Position numbers and translations under genes: made by a program. Source: a virus. Taken from it: a DNA stretch of 31,640 bases. The notes beneath the pieces are model-generated. The model did not search any database. It was not told the DNA's origin and saw only the letters and a program-made list of their open reading frames with translations. How positions within the stretch are numbered: position 1 is the first letter of the stretch; each line of letters opens with the position of its first letter. This document shows positions 6,334 to 13,983 of the stretch, in pieces. The stretch covers positions 1-31,640 of the IMG/VR virus record IMGVR_UViG_3300028571_000074, one strand, 5' to 3'.

Positions 6334-6363
6334 ATGAAAACAATAATTGTGATTCTCACATGA
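6334..6363 (+). CDS. Nine-codon leader peptide coupled to the small terminase
   Basis: The ATG at 6334 has AGGATGAAG upstream and encodes MKTIIVILT. Its TGA (6361-6363) overlaps the terminase ATG (6360) as ATGA. The terminase start itself has no Shine-Dalgarno (TTGTGATTCTCAC precedes it), so its translation probably depends on ribosomes that finish this leader. The peptide is hydrophobic and may have no function of its own. Confidence 0.45.
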   Translation: MKTIIVILT

Positions 6364-6902
6364 AGTCACTCACACCAAAGCAAATGCGGTTTTGTGAGCT
6401 TTATGTCCAAACTGGAAATGCTACTCAGTCCTATATTGAATCTGGACATAAAGTTAAGAGTGATCGTGTGGCAAGCGTACAGGCAACTAAGCTTTTAGCA
6501 AGGGCTAGCGTTTTGTCCTACGTTCAACAGCTCAAAAATAAAATTACAGAAAAACATGAAATTTCAACGGACAGGGTAATCAAAGAATTGGTGAAGTCAG
6601 CTTTTGGGGACCTAGACGAGGTGATATCAATTGATGATGATGGAAAATTTGTTATTAAAAAAGATGCAAATATAAAAATGCTTGAATCGGTTTCACAAAG
6701 CGAATCTGAATCATCATCGTCTGATGGATACTCATCATCAAAAAGTTTCTCGGTAAAAAGATCAGATAAAATTAAAGCACTCGATATGCTTTGCAAACTA
6801 ACGGGGCTATATGAGCGAAGAGATGCAGACAGCGAACTTGGTAAATCAATTAACTCAAGACGAATTCTGGACGCTCTGTCACGATTTAGAGAAAAGAAAT
6901 GA
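6360..6902 (+). CDS. terS: Terminase small subunit
   Basis: The product has 180 residues, normal for this family. The N-terminus LTPKQMRFCELYVQTGNATQ followed by SYIESGHKV is the helix-turn-helix DNA-binding domain of the terminase_2-type small subunits (residues about 4-60). A Ser/Asp-rich linker and a helical C-terminal part follow. TerS assembles as a ring, recognises the packaging site in phage DNA and hands it to the large subunit. The gene overlaps terL by 92 bases, which is long; the end of TerS or the chosen start of TerL may need revision. Confidence 0.9.
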   Translation: MKSLTPKQMRFCELYVQTGNATQSYIESGHKVKSDRVASVQATKLLARASVLSYVQQLKNKITEKHEISTDRVIKELVKSAFGDLDEVISIDDDGKFVIKKDANIKMLESVSQSESESSSSDGYSSSKSFSVKRSDKIKALDMLCKLTGLYERRDADSELGKSINSRRILDALSRFREKK

Positions 6903-8466
6903 CCACGATACTTTACATGAGCTTATTCGTGTTCGATGCGCTGAGGACGTTGAGACTTTCGCTAAAATATTTTTTCCGCACTACTGCGAATTTCCTTTTA
7001 ATCAATTTCATAGAGATTCATTCAAAGGCTATAAGCTTGGGGAACGTAATTATCGACGAGCAAAAGCTGCGCCTAGGGGTTACGCAAAGTCAACTACTGC
7101 GGCCCTATTCAAGCCTATACACGATCTTTGTTATCGCTTGGAATCGTTCATCGTTATTATTTCCAATACTGAATCTCAAGCGGTTCAAAAGCTCAAAGAC
7201 ATTCAAGCAGAACTTATTGATAACGATCTTCTTATTGATGTTTATGGTAGATTTCTTAAAAGCAAAAAAGTTGGTTCAACTGATTTTATCGCTTTCTGTG
7301 GATCTCATGCGCTCCGTTTTGTGGCACTTGGTTCAGGAACGGAAATGCGAGGAATCAGGTTTGGTAATGTACGCCCCTCGAAAATCATACTTGATGACGT
7401 TGAGCACTCTGAGAAAGTTGAATCCGAAGAGCTACGCGATAAAATGCAAAGATGGTATCAAGACGTTGTTTCAAAAATTGGTGATGGAAAAACAAACATT
7501 GAAGTAATCGGAACTATCCTTCACAGAAAATCTTTGCTCAAATATCTTTTAAAAAATGCGCGGTATGAATCAAAAGAATATAAGGCGATAACTTCTTGGT
7601 CTTCGCGAAAAGATCTCTGGAAACAATGGGCAGACATTTACAACAACATTGATGATGAGCTTCGAGATATTCATGCGGAAGAATTTTTCGGATTAAATCA
7701 AATCGAGATGATGAAAGACGTATCAGTTTTATGGCCTGAAAAAGAATCATATTATTCGCTCCAAATCGAGATCCTTGAATCTGGTTTAAGATCGTTCATG
7801 AAAGAAAAACAGAACGATCCTCTCTCAGACGAAGAGAAAGTTTTCGATATAAACGATGTCTGGTGGTATCAGGAAACTAAAGACGGGCTTCTTATCGAAA
7901 AAACAAACAAAATCGTTCCTTGGTGCGATCTTGTCCCTTTTGGAGCGATAGATCCTGCTACTGGACAAACAAAAGTGTCGGGAAATAAGAAAGTTGACTA
8001 TTCTGCTTTGATTAACGCATACAGCGATAGCAAAAAGAGAGTTTTTATTCACGAAGATTGGCTAAGAAGATGCTCTCCGTCAATTTTCATCAGACAAATT
8101 TTAGAATTTATGCAAAAATATAATCACAACAAGTTTGGGGTAGAAACTAACCTTTATCGCGAACTTCTTCTTGACAATATAAGAGACGAAAGAAACAGAT
8201 TTGAAAGTGAAATAGGGCGTAGAATGGAGACTCGGTTTTACGACATTTATCTAACGGAAAATAAGGAAAAGAGAATCTATACTCTTGAGCCAAAAGTTAA
8301 AAATGGGCATCTCCTTTTCAATAGAAAATTGTCTAATTTACTCATGGATCAATTCTGGGACTTTCCAAAGGGCGAGCATGACGATGGCCCTGACGCTGTT
8401 GAAATGGTCTTTAGTTTAGTGAATAATAGGTATAAAGTTTCTGCTGTCGAAGGATTAAACAGATGA
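6811..8466 (+). CDS. terL: Terminase large subunit (packaging ATPase-nuclease)
   Basis: The product has 551 residues. The ATPase domain shows Walker A AAPRGYAKST (A86-T95) and Walker B IILDDVE (D195, D196, E198). The RNase H-like nuclease domain shows AIDPATGQ with D381 and a C-terminal EHDDGPDAVE with D524, D525 and D528 as candidate metal ligands. It drives ATP-dependent DNA translocation into the prohead through the portal and cuts the concatemer. ATG 6811 is the first in-frame start and lies inside terS; ATG 6823 is an alternative and neither has a good ribosome site. The downstream gene starts in a four-base overlap (ATGA). Confidence 0.95.
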   Translation: MSEEMQTANLVNQLTQDEFWTLCHDLEKRNDHDTLHELIRVRCAEDVETFAKIFFPHYCEFPFNQFHRDSFKGYKLGERNYRRAKAAPRGYAKSTTAALFKPIHDLCYRLESFIVIISNTESQAVQKLKDIQAELIDNDLLIDVYGRFLKSKKVGSTDFIAFCGSHALRFVALGSGTEMRGIRFGNVRPSKIILDDVEHSEKVESEELRDKMQRWYQDVVSKIGDGKTNIEVIGTILHRKSLLKYLLKNARYESKEYKAITSWSSRKDLWKQWADIYNNIDDELRDIHAEEFFGLNQIEMMKDVSVLWPEKESYYSLQIEILESGLRSFMKEKQNDPLSDEEKVFDINDVWWYQETKDGLLIEKTNKIVPWCDLVPFGAIDPATGQTKVSGNKKVDYSALINAYSDSKKRVFIHEDWLRRCSPSIFIRQILEFMQKYNHNKFGVETNLYRELLLDNIRDERNRFESEIGRRMETRFYDIYLTENKEKRIYTLEPKVKNGHLLFNRKLSNLLMDQFWDFPKGEHDDGPDAVEMVFSLVNNRYKVSAVEGLNR

Positions 8467-8672
8467 TTAGAACAAAAAATATAAAGCTTTGTGCGTACTT
8501 GAAATTCAAAAACATTAATCCTGTAAAGGTTTCTAAAGTCGCATACGGAAGGGCAGAATACTTTTATGAAATGTCAGAAGAAGATTTTAACAAACATCAA
8601 ATTGATTTTAATAAATCCGATTTTGTCGAATATGCAAATCATTTAGAATCAATTAAAGATCTGGCCTACTAA
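8463..8672 (+). CDS. Small hypothetical protein, DUF5659-like
   Basis: The product has 69 residues. The order is a helix (LCAYLKFKNI), then strands (VSKVAYGRAEYFYEM), then an acidic helical end (FVEYANHLESIKDLAY). This resembles the DUF5659 pattern of small phage proteins that sit in head gene clusters, a comparison from memory that I cannot test here. The function is unknown. It overlaps terL by four bases and is followed one base after its stop by the metalloprotease-like gene, so it belongs to the late head operon. Confidence 0.6.
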   Translation: MIRTKNIKLCAYLKFKNINPVKVSKVAYGRAEYFYEMSEEDFNKHQIDFNKSDFVEYANHLESIKDLAY

Positions 8673-8673
8673 T

Positions 8674-9579
8674 ATGCAGAACAAGAAAGAAGAACGAAAA
8701 ACAGTATTTAGAAGAATAGGCGGAAAAATAGTTCCTATTGTCGTCGGCGGTGGGGCTGTTTATGGATCGTCAAAGATAAATTCTCAAGCTGTTACCAATG
8801 AAATATTTTCTTCAAAAGTATTCAAAGAGAAAGAAGTCAAAACAGAAGAAATGTTTAAAAAGTTTAAAATAATAAAAAAGAAATATGCAAAAGAAATTCT
8901 AGCAGAAGTTGGAGAAGAAATTCATATACCAAATTCAATATTCAAATCAAATCCAATAGAGTTTAGGCCTTGGTCAAAGCAAAATGGATTCACTTACGGA
9001 TCAAGCGAAAGGTTTACAAAAGATAAGCCAAGTGGTTTTTCTGATTTTTCAAAAAACGATTATGATAGATGGAATGAGCAAAGGCCTAGAGTAGTTTTAG
9101 GATCTCCAAGGGAGGCAGCACTTGTTCACGAATTAGGACACGCCCAACAGTACAGATTAAAAACTAATCTTCATAAGGCAATGACATCTTACGATAGAGG
9201 TGTTGTTAATAATAAAATATATAAAACTCTCCATCGTGTTTATGATAAAACTGGTGCAACTGCATTTATGTCTAAGGATTGGTGGAGTAAAAAGCCATCG
9301 AAATTAACTACTGTTTTAAAATCATTGTCTGAAAAAACTCTTTCTTTTGACAGAAGATTAAATGGATACATGCACGACATAAAAAAAGTCGCCTATGAAT
9401 CTGATGCTTGGAGAAGAGGACTTGGAATGACAAAGAAAGGAAGAAAGTTAAAAATAATAAAGCAGGGTATAATTCCATTTTCTTCTTATCTTGTTCGCCC
9501 AACTATTCGAACAGGAAAAGCATTGCTTGCACTATCTGGAATTTCAGCAATCACTTACGGTTTTCTAAAAAGGGATTAA
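8674..9579 (+). CDS. Zinc-metalloprotease-like head-cluster protein with FRRIGGKIVPI N-terminal tag
   Basis: The product has 301 residues. Near the N-terminus, VFRRIGGKIVPI (11-22) is a divergent copy of a motif found in four genes further down; a glycine-rich hydrophobic segment (VVGGGAVYG) follows. In the middle, AALVHELGHAQQ gives HExxH at 152-156, the zinc-binding signature of metallopeptidases. E242 in YESDAWRRG is a candidate third ligand, at a spacing usual for gluzincins. The C-terminus has a hydrophobic stretch (ALLALSGISAITYGFL) that may be a membrane segment. It sits between terL and portal. It could be a prohead protease, an injected enzyme or a cell-wall-active protein. The protease fold is a motif-level assignment and the substrate is unknown. 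Confidence 0.65.
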   Translation: MQNKKEERKTVFRRIGGKIVPIVVGGGAVYGSSKINSQAVTNEIFSSKVFKEKEVKTEEMFKKFKIIKKKYAKEILAEVGEEIHIPNSIFKSNPIEFRPWSKQNGFTYGSSERFTKDKPSGFSDFSKNDYDRWNEQRPRVVLGSPREAALVHELGHAQQYRLKTNLHKAMTSYDRGVVNNKIYKTLHRVYDKTGATAFMSKDWWSKKPSKLTTVLKSLSEKTLSFDRRLNGYMHDIKKVAYESDAWRRGLGMTKKGRKLKIIKQGIIPFSSYLVRPTIRTGKALLALSGISAITYGFLKRD

Positions 9580-9582
9580 AAT

Positions 9583-11076
9583 ATGAACGGCAAAGGACAA
9601 ACATATAAATCGGGCGGTAGATTCTGGAAAGGTAGTTCGAGATCTGAAAAGATGGCATCGAATAACTTAGGAATTATTTCATCTGATAATCAAACGACTA
9701 AATGCCGTTCCCAAAAGCTCAAGGAAGTTGAGGGATATGTAAACGGAACGATTTATAATGGGCTTACCGAATGGGAAGATGCGAGATGCTCAGAAAATTA
9801 TATCCCTACAAGAAAAAGAAAACCTAAAATCATTTATCCTTTTGCGGAAGTTTTTGGCGAGCGAATAAGCAGTAAGGTGGCAGGATATTCAACATTCCCA
9901 AAAATAAAAATAGAAGATGATGAAGAAGCAAATTATCTTTTACAATTGATTGTCGATGGTGGATTTTTGAAGCCACGCCTATTATCTGCCGCAAAACTTT
10001 TAGCTATTTATAATTCAGTTTTCGTACGATTTTACTTTGCAGAAGGTATGCTAAAAGTAGAATCATATAACTCAAATTATTGCTATCCTGTTTTTTCTGA
10101 TGGTGGCACTCTCCAAGAAATTGAGATCAAATATGTTTATGATTCTGGAGAGACAGACGATCAAGGAAAACCGATTTTTAAATGGTATCGCCTACTTTTA
10201 TCTGAATCAGCTGATATTGAATTTGATAATCCTGTTTTTGATTCTTCTTCTCAAGGAGAGCCAGAATTTACGGAAGTTTCAAGAAACGATCATCAACTTG
10301 GATTCGTTCAAGGGGAATGGATCTCTATAGGTGAATCATCTACTGGAGTAGATGGAGATAGAGAGCCTTTTATTTTTAAAATTAAAGGATTCATTGATTC
10401 TTTAAATTACAATCTTTCTCAGACAGATCAAGCGAACGAATACGGACTTGAGCCACAATTAAAACTTACTGGCATTGACGAAGAGGAAGTTGAAACGCTT
10501 ATTAAATCATCTGCAAAAGCTTGGGCACTTGGGCGAGAAGGAAAAGCAGAATATCTCGAAGTAGCAGGATCAGGAATTGAAACAGCTCAAAAAGTTTCAA
10601 TGGACTTTTACAAAAAGGTTCAAGACATCGCTAGAATAGTCATGCTTGATCCAGAAAAGATCGTTGGATCAGCTCAATCAGCAAAAGCGATGGAAGTATT
10701 ACACGGGCCTATGGTGGAGCTTATAAACGAAATTAGGCCTTGGTTTGAGAAAGGATATAATTCTCTTTGTGAAAAAATAATGACAGCGATCATCGTTTTA
10801 ACTCACGAAGGATTCCAAACGCAGTTTATAGTTCCTGATGGATGGATTCCACAGAGCACGACAATTAAGGCCGTATGGCCTCCGATATTTGAGCTTACCA
10901 CTCAGGATAAACAGCAACTTGTTTCTATGGGTATTCAAACATCAAATGCGAATTTAGTTTCAAGGCAAACTATAGGGCAATGGTTACAAAATATGGGCGT
11001 TGATTTTGGTATTGATGATTGGGAGCTAGAAGTTCAAAAGATTAATAGTCAGCAACAATTTAACACTTTTTTCTAG
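9583..11076 (+). CDS. Portal protein
   Basis: The product has 497 residues, in the range of SPP1 gp6-type portals. The gene lies directly behind terL and one small gene, and before MuF and scaffold, the usual portal place. The conserved C-terminal third contains IVMLDPEKIVGSAQSAKAME (ending at E371), then VLHGPMVELI, the helix region that in portals lines the tunnel. The N-terminus is Gly/Ser-rich and basic. Twelve copies form the ring at one vertex, through which DNA enters and leaves. The start is three bases after the previous stop, with weak ribosome binding (AAAAGGGATTAAAAT). Confidence 0.88.
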   Translation: MNGKGQTYKSGGRFWKGSSRSEKMASNNLGIISSDNQTTKCRSQKLKEVEGYVNGTIYNGLTEWEDARCSENYIPTRKRKPKIIYPFAEVFGERISSKVAGYSTFPKIKIEDDEEANYLLQLIVDGGFLKPRLLSAAKLLAIYNSVFVRFYFAEGMLKVESYNSNYCYPVFSDGGTLQEIEIKYVYDSGETDDQGKPIFKWYRLLLSESADIEFDNPVFDSSSQGEPEFTEVSRNDHQLGFVQGEWISIGESSTGVDGDREPFIFKIKGFIDSLNYNLSQTDQANEYGLEPQLKLTGIDEEEVETLIKSSAKAWALGREGKAEYLEVAGSGIETAQKVSMDFYKKVQDIARIVMLDPEKIVGSAQSAKAMEVLHGPMVELINEIRPWFEKGYNSLCEKIMTAIIVLTHEGFQTQFIVPDGWIPQSTTIKAVWPPIFELTTQDKQQLVSMGIQTSNANLVSRQTIGQWLQNMGVDFGIDDWELEVQKINSQQQFNTFF

Positions 11077-11085
11077 GAAAATAAT

Positions 11086-11583
11086 ATGCAAGTAAAAGAT
11101 TTTGGTGTTACGGACATTGGGATCAACGAGCAGAGAGATTTTACAAATCCTCATGTTAGGTTCATTAGAAAAAATGGAAGAATCATTCCAATAGTCAACA
11201 AAAAAAGAGTAGGCCAAGACGTAACAGTAATGGGAGAAGCGGCCATGAAAACAGGGGCGGTAATTTCTGCCGCTTCAATCTTCAAAAATAAGATAGCAAA
11301 AAGCAATCCTATTAAAAGGTTTGGAGAGTTATTCAAAAACGCAGGGGCAAACATAAAATCAAAGCCAATTGCTCCCACATCAATTTCTGGTAAACTTATA
11401 AAGCATACTTCTTTCGGTGTCCTAAAGAGCGCAAAGCACGTTTTTAAGCACTCTGGGAAGTACGGGCTAGGATTGTTAGGACTTGGGCTTACTGGCATCA
11501 TTAGCGGTGCAGATATTCAAATGAGAAGCGGTCTAGGAAAGGATCTCTTCTTCATTAAAGATCAAAATAACTTGGGGTCTTAA
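11086..11583 (+). CDS. Basic head-cluster protein with RFIRKNGRIIPI tag
   Basis: The product has 165 residues. RFIRKNGRIIPI occupies 25-36 after a short acidic leader. A small-residue hydrophobic segment follows (AAMKTGAVISAASIF), then a Lys-rich middle, and a very Gly-rich hydrophobic end (YGLGLLGLGLTGIISG) that could insert into a membrane. The protein is strongly basic. I know no characterised relative. It is the first of four consecutive genes of this kind between portal and MuF, separated by one to nine bases, so they are surely co-expressed. A virion-internal or ejected protein is the best inference. Confidence 0.7.
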   Translation: MQVKDFGVTDIGINEQRDFTNPHVRFIRKNGRIIPIVNKKRVGQDVTVMGEAAMKTGAVISAASIFKNKIAKSNPIKRFGELFKNAGANIKSKPIAPTSISGKLIKHTSFGVLKSAKHVFKHSGKYGLGLLGLGLTGIISGADIQMRSGLGKDLFFIKDQNNLGS

Positions 11584-11584
11584 T

Positions 11585-12076
11585 ATGCAAGAATCAGGGA
11601 TGAGATTTATTAGAAAGGGTGGAAGAATAATTCCTATAAAAGCGGCGAAACGAGAAGGAGCTGTTGCAAAGGAAATTGTTACGGCCAGCGCGAGACAATC
11701 AGGGATAATTGCAGGAGCAACGGTCGCATCGTTAGGATCTCTTTACGGTGCAGGACGCTTACATAAATTTGCTATGGCCACAGGAAATAAAAAGCTCAAC
11801 ACGTTAGCAAAGATTTTTAAGTTTGGATCTGTTGCAACTACTGGGCTTGTCGCAGGGGGATCTCTGGCCAGCATTGATAAAAAAGTGAATGATGAAAGAT
11901 CAAAACTTTTTAATATAGGATCTCAGGCAACAAGTGCAATAGGTATAGCGGCACAACTTGGAATAGGATACGGAGTCTATCGACTCGGCAAACGATTTGA
12001 ATATGCAGGCAAGATGGGCGTAAACTTATTTAAAAAAGAAAACTGGAAAACTCTTAAAAAACTGGATTCACTATGA
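11585..12076 (+). CDS. Basic glycine-zipper protein with RFIRKGGRIIPI tag
   Basis: The product has 163 residues. RFIRKGGRIIPI is at 7-18. At least three Gly/Ala-rich hydrophobic stretches follow: SGIIAGATVASLGSLYGAG, VATTGLVAGGSLAS and AIGIAAQLGIGYGVYRLG. Their GxxxG spacing suggests packed membrane helices or self-assembly. The charged parts are mostly Lys and Arg. It overlaps the next gene by four bases (ATGA). The sequence shares only the tag and general composition with its neighbours. The function is unknown; a channel-forming or internal virion protein would fit. Confidence 0.7.
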   Translation: MQESGMRFIRKGGRIIPIKAAKREGAVAKEIVTASARQSGIIAGATVASLGSLYGAGRLHKFAMATGNKKLNTLAKIFKFGSVATTGLVAGGSLASIDKKVNDERSKLFNIGSQATSAIGIAAQLGIGYGVYRLGKRFEYAGKMGVNLFKKENWKTLKKLDSL

Positions 12077-12756
12077 TGGAAAAGCCAAGGTTTATAAGAA
12101 GAAATGGAAGAATAATTCCTATTTTTAGCAGTAATAAAAAGAAAGATACTGCAATCAAAGGTACTGCACTTGTGACAGCAGGGGCGGCATTTACAATAGG
12201 TGGTGCCTATCATGCAGGAAAGCTTATGAAGAAAGCTACTGACTTAAGACATGGGGCAATCGTCGGAGAGGCGAACATTAAGGCGGCAAATAGCGCAGTA
12301 ATTGGATTGAAACAATTTGGACTAAGGCAGTCAGGAGAAAAGATCGTGAAGCTAGGTGGAAGGGCAAAAGCGATCTCTCCTCAACTTGATTTATTCGAGG
12401 TAGGCGCAAAAATTAAGGGAAGGGCGTTTTCTCTTGGTGAAAGAGTAAAGGCATATAAGGCGGCATATAGATCAAAAAATATTTTGAAAGGTAGTCATAA
12501 TTTTGCTCACGCCGCTGTTGGTTTGGGCGTAGATAAGCTTTTAGACGCTTCTGGCCTGGAGAAAAAGATAGGATCAGAGTACGCATCAGAGATGGCAGGA
12601 GTTATCACTTTCGGGGCCATGCACTCTTTATCTGAAAACATTTATAATAAAAATGCTCATGGGGTTCCTTTAAGACAAGGATTCATAGGGGATCTTAAAA
12701 AACTAAAAAATCCAATTAAGAAGCTTGGTAAACTTTTTATTAAGAGTAGGTTTTAA
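12073..12756 (+). CDS. Basic head-cluster protein with RFIRRNGRIIPI tag
   Basis: The product has 227 residues, the longest of the four consecutive tag proteins. RFIRRNGRIIPI is at 6-17. A hydrophobic Gly/Ala segment (ALVTAGAAFTIGGAYHAG) follows, then a long basic, helical region, another hydrophobic part near HAAVGLGVDKLL, and a basic end. It overlaps the gene before by four bases, and the next gene begins directly after its stop. I know no family. The same tag plus a variable body argues for a common destination rather than a common activity. Confidence 0.7.
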   Translation: MMEKPRFIRRNGRIIPIFSSNKKKDTAIKGTALVTAGAAFTIGGAYHAGKLMKKATDLRHGAIVGEANIKAANSAVIGLKQFGLRQSGEKIVKLGGRAKAISPQLDLFEVGAKIKGRAFSLGERVKAYKAAYRSKNILKGSHNFAHAAVGLGVDKLLDASGLEKKIGSEYASEMAGVITFGAMHSLSENIYNKNAHGVPLRQGFIGDLKKLKNPIKKLGKLFIKSRF

Positions 12757-13101
12757 ATGAAGTTCATAAGAAAAAATGGACGAGTGATTCCATTGAAGGA
12801 TAAGGAGAAAGAAGTAAACAAGTCTTTCAAAGACGGAAAACTAAAGCACAATGAATTCGATAAAAATGTTGTCTATAAAAAAATGGATGCAAAATCTACA
12901 ATAGAGCAATCATTTGCAATGTCAGCGATAGTTGGAGTAGCAGGAGCACTGGCAGGAATAGCAGGAAGATCAAAATCGTCTGTGGCAACTGGTGCGGCCA
13001 TTGGATCTACTATTGGATTTTTATCTGGACTCTCCAATAATAAAAGATATGACAACAAAGGGACAATTGAGAAGCTTCACAAAAAGGCTAAATCAAGATG
13101 A
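12757..13101 (+). CDS. Small glycine-zipper protein with KFIRKNGRVIPL tag
   Basis: The product has 114 residues. The tag is at the extreme N-terminus (2-13). A charged linker follows, then a textbook glycine-zipper hydrophobic hairpin: MSAIVGVAGALAGIAG, a short basic turn RSKSS, and TGAAIGSTIGFLSGLS. This resembles two packed transmembrane helices. The end is basic. The stop overlaps the MuF start (ATGA). A membrane-active role during DNA ejection is possible, but other glycine-zipper proteins are structural, so this remains open. Confidence 0.7.
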   Translation: MKFIRKNGRVIPLKDKEKEVNKSFKDGKLKHNEFDKNVVYKKMDAKSTIEQSFAMSAIVGVAGALAGIAGRSKSSVATGAAIGSTIGFLSGLSNNKRYDNKGTIEKLHKKAKSR

Positions 13102-13928
13102 ACTTTTTCGATACTATAGACACTGTTTCAGTTCTTGAAAGAAATGCCAACAAAGTTGAAGGAATTGAATTAAATTCTGCTCGAAAACTTTTAAAGCAAT
13201 ACAAGAAAGCGAAAAAAGAATTGTCCAGTGATATGCTTCTTGCGCACGATAACTCTTATACAGAAGCAAAAATGAAAGCGACTATCATTCAGCTTGATAG
13301 AACTATCAGACAACTTGAAGTAATGATAAAGCCTCAACTTAAAACATTCTTTGATGATATGAGTGTTTTTGGCGTTGAGGATTCAGTAAAGGAAGTATCT
13401 GCACTTGAGAAAAAATTTAATGGCGTAATCGTTCCGATGGATATTGATTCAATCGTAAGGACATCAGAGCCAGATAATTTTTTATTCAATAATTTTGAAT
13501 CATCTATCACAACTTATAATCAAACATTGAGAAACGGTTTCCAAAGACAACTTACCCAATCGCTACTACAGCAAAAAAGTTGGAGTCAAACAGTTTTCGA
13601 TATGGAACAAGTTTTCAATGAATCGGAGTTCGTCCTTGCAAGGATTGTGAGGACTGAGCTTCATTCAATTTATTCTGGATCAAAATTAAATGGATTCTTG
13701 AGTATTCAAGACCAGTATTTACCAGATCTCAAAAAGACTTTATATCATCCAATGGATTCTCGAACAGGAGAAGATTCAAAGCAAGCGTCAAGACTGCACT
13801 TGATCGTGGGCTTGAATGAGCCTTTTAAATACAAATATAACGGAAAGGAAAGGGTTTTTATGTTTCCTCCTGACAGGCCAAACGATAGATCAATTTTGAT
13901 CCCCTACCGAGAAAGTTGGAAAAAGTAG
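13098..13928 (+). CDS. MuF-like minor head protein (head morphogenesis)
   Basis: The product has 276 residues. The C-terminal MuF domain is recognisable: IVRTELHSIYSGSKLNGF with the conserved R185-T-E187, then K-T-L-Y-H-P-M-DSRTGED (D220-D226), and a final PPDRPNDRSILIPY. Relatives include Mu gpF and SPP1 gp7, which sit with the portal inside the capsid and act in head assembly or early ejection. The N-terminal half is helical. The position after portal and before scaffold is canonical. It starts by a four-base overlap with the preceding gene. Confidence 0.85.
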   Translation: MNFFDTIDTVSVLERNANKVEGIELNSARKLLKQYKKAKKELSSDMLLAHDNSYTEAKMKATIIQLDRTIRQLEVMIKPQLKTFFDDMSVFGVEDSVKEVSALEKKFNGVIVPMDIDSIVRTSEPDNFLFNNFESSITTYNQTLRNGFQRQLTQSLLQQKSWSQTVFDMEQVFNESEFVLARIVRTELHSIYSGSKLNGFLSIQDQYLPDLKKTLYHPMDSRTGEDSKQASRLHLIVGLNEPFKYKYNGKERVFMFPPDRPNDRSILIPYRESWKK

Positions 13929-13949
13929 AAAAAAGCTTTAAGATAATAG

Positions 13950-13964
13950 AAACGGATACGATAA
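13950..13964 (+). promoter_or_regulatory. AAACGATAYGAT-like element, copy 2
   Basis: AAACGGATACGATAA lies in the 55-base gap between MuF and scaffold. It differs from the other two copies by one inserted G, and the ribosome site AAAGGAG (13972-13978) is further away. It may help separate expression of the scaffold and capsid genes from the upstream head genes. Confidence 0.35.
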
Positions 13965-13983
13965 TTTAGATAAAGGAGTTTTT

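Noticed and set aside
6899-7507. A 202-codon plus-strand frame inside terL
   Set aside because: The overlapping terL frame carries Walker A, Walker B and nuclease motifs, while this frame is Leu/Ser-rich with no motif and no ribosome site.
12873-13058. Minus-strand frame opposite the glycine-zipper gene
   Set aside because: It mirrors the Gly/Ala-rich plus-strand sequence as Pro/Ala-rich text and has no start signal; the plus-strand gene has the shared tag and overlaps.
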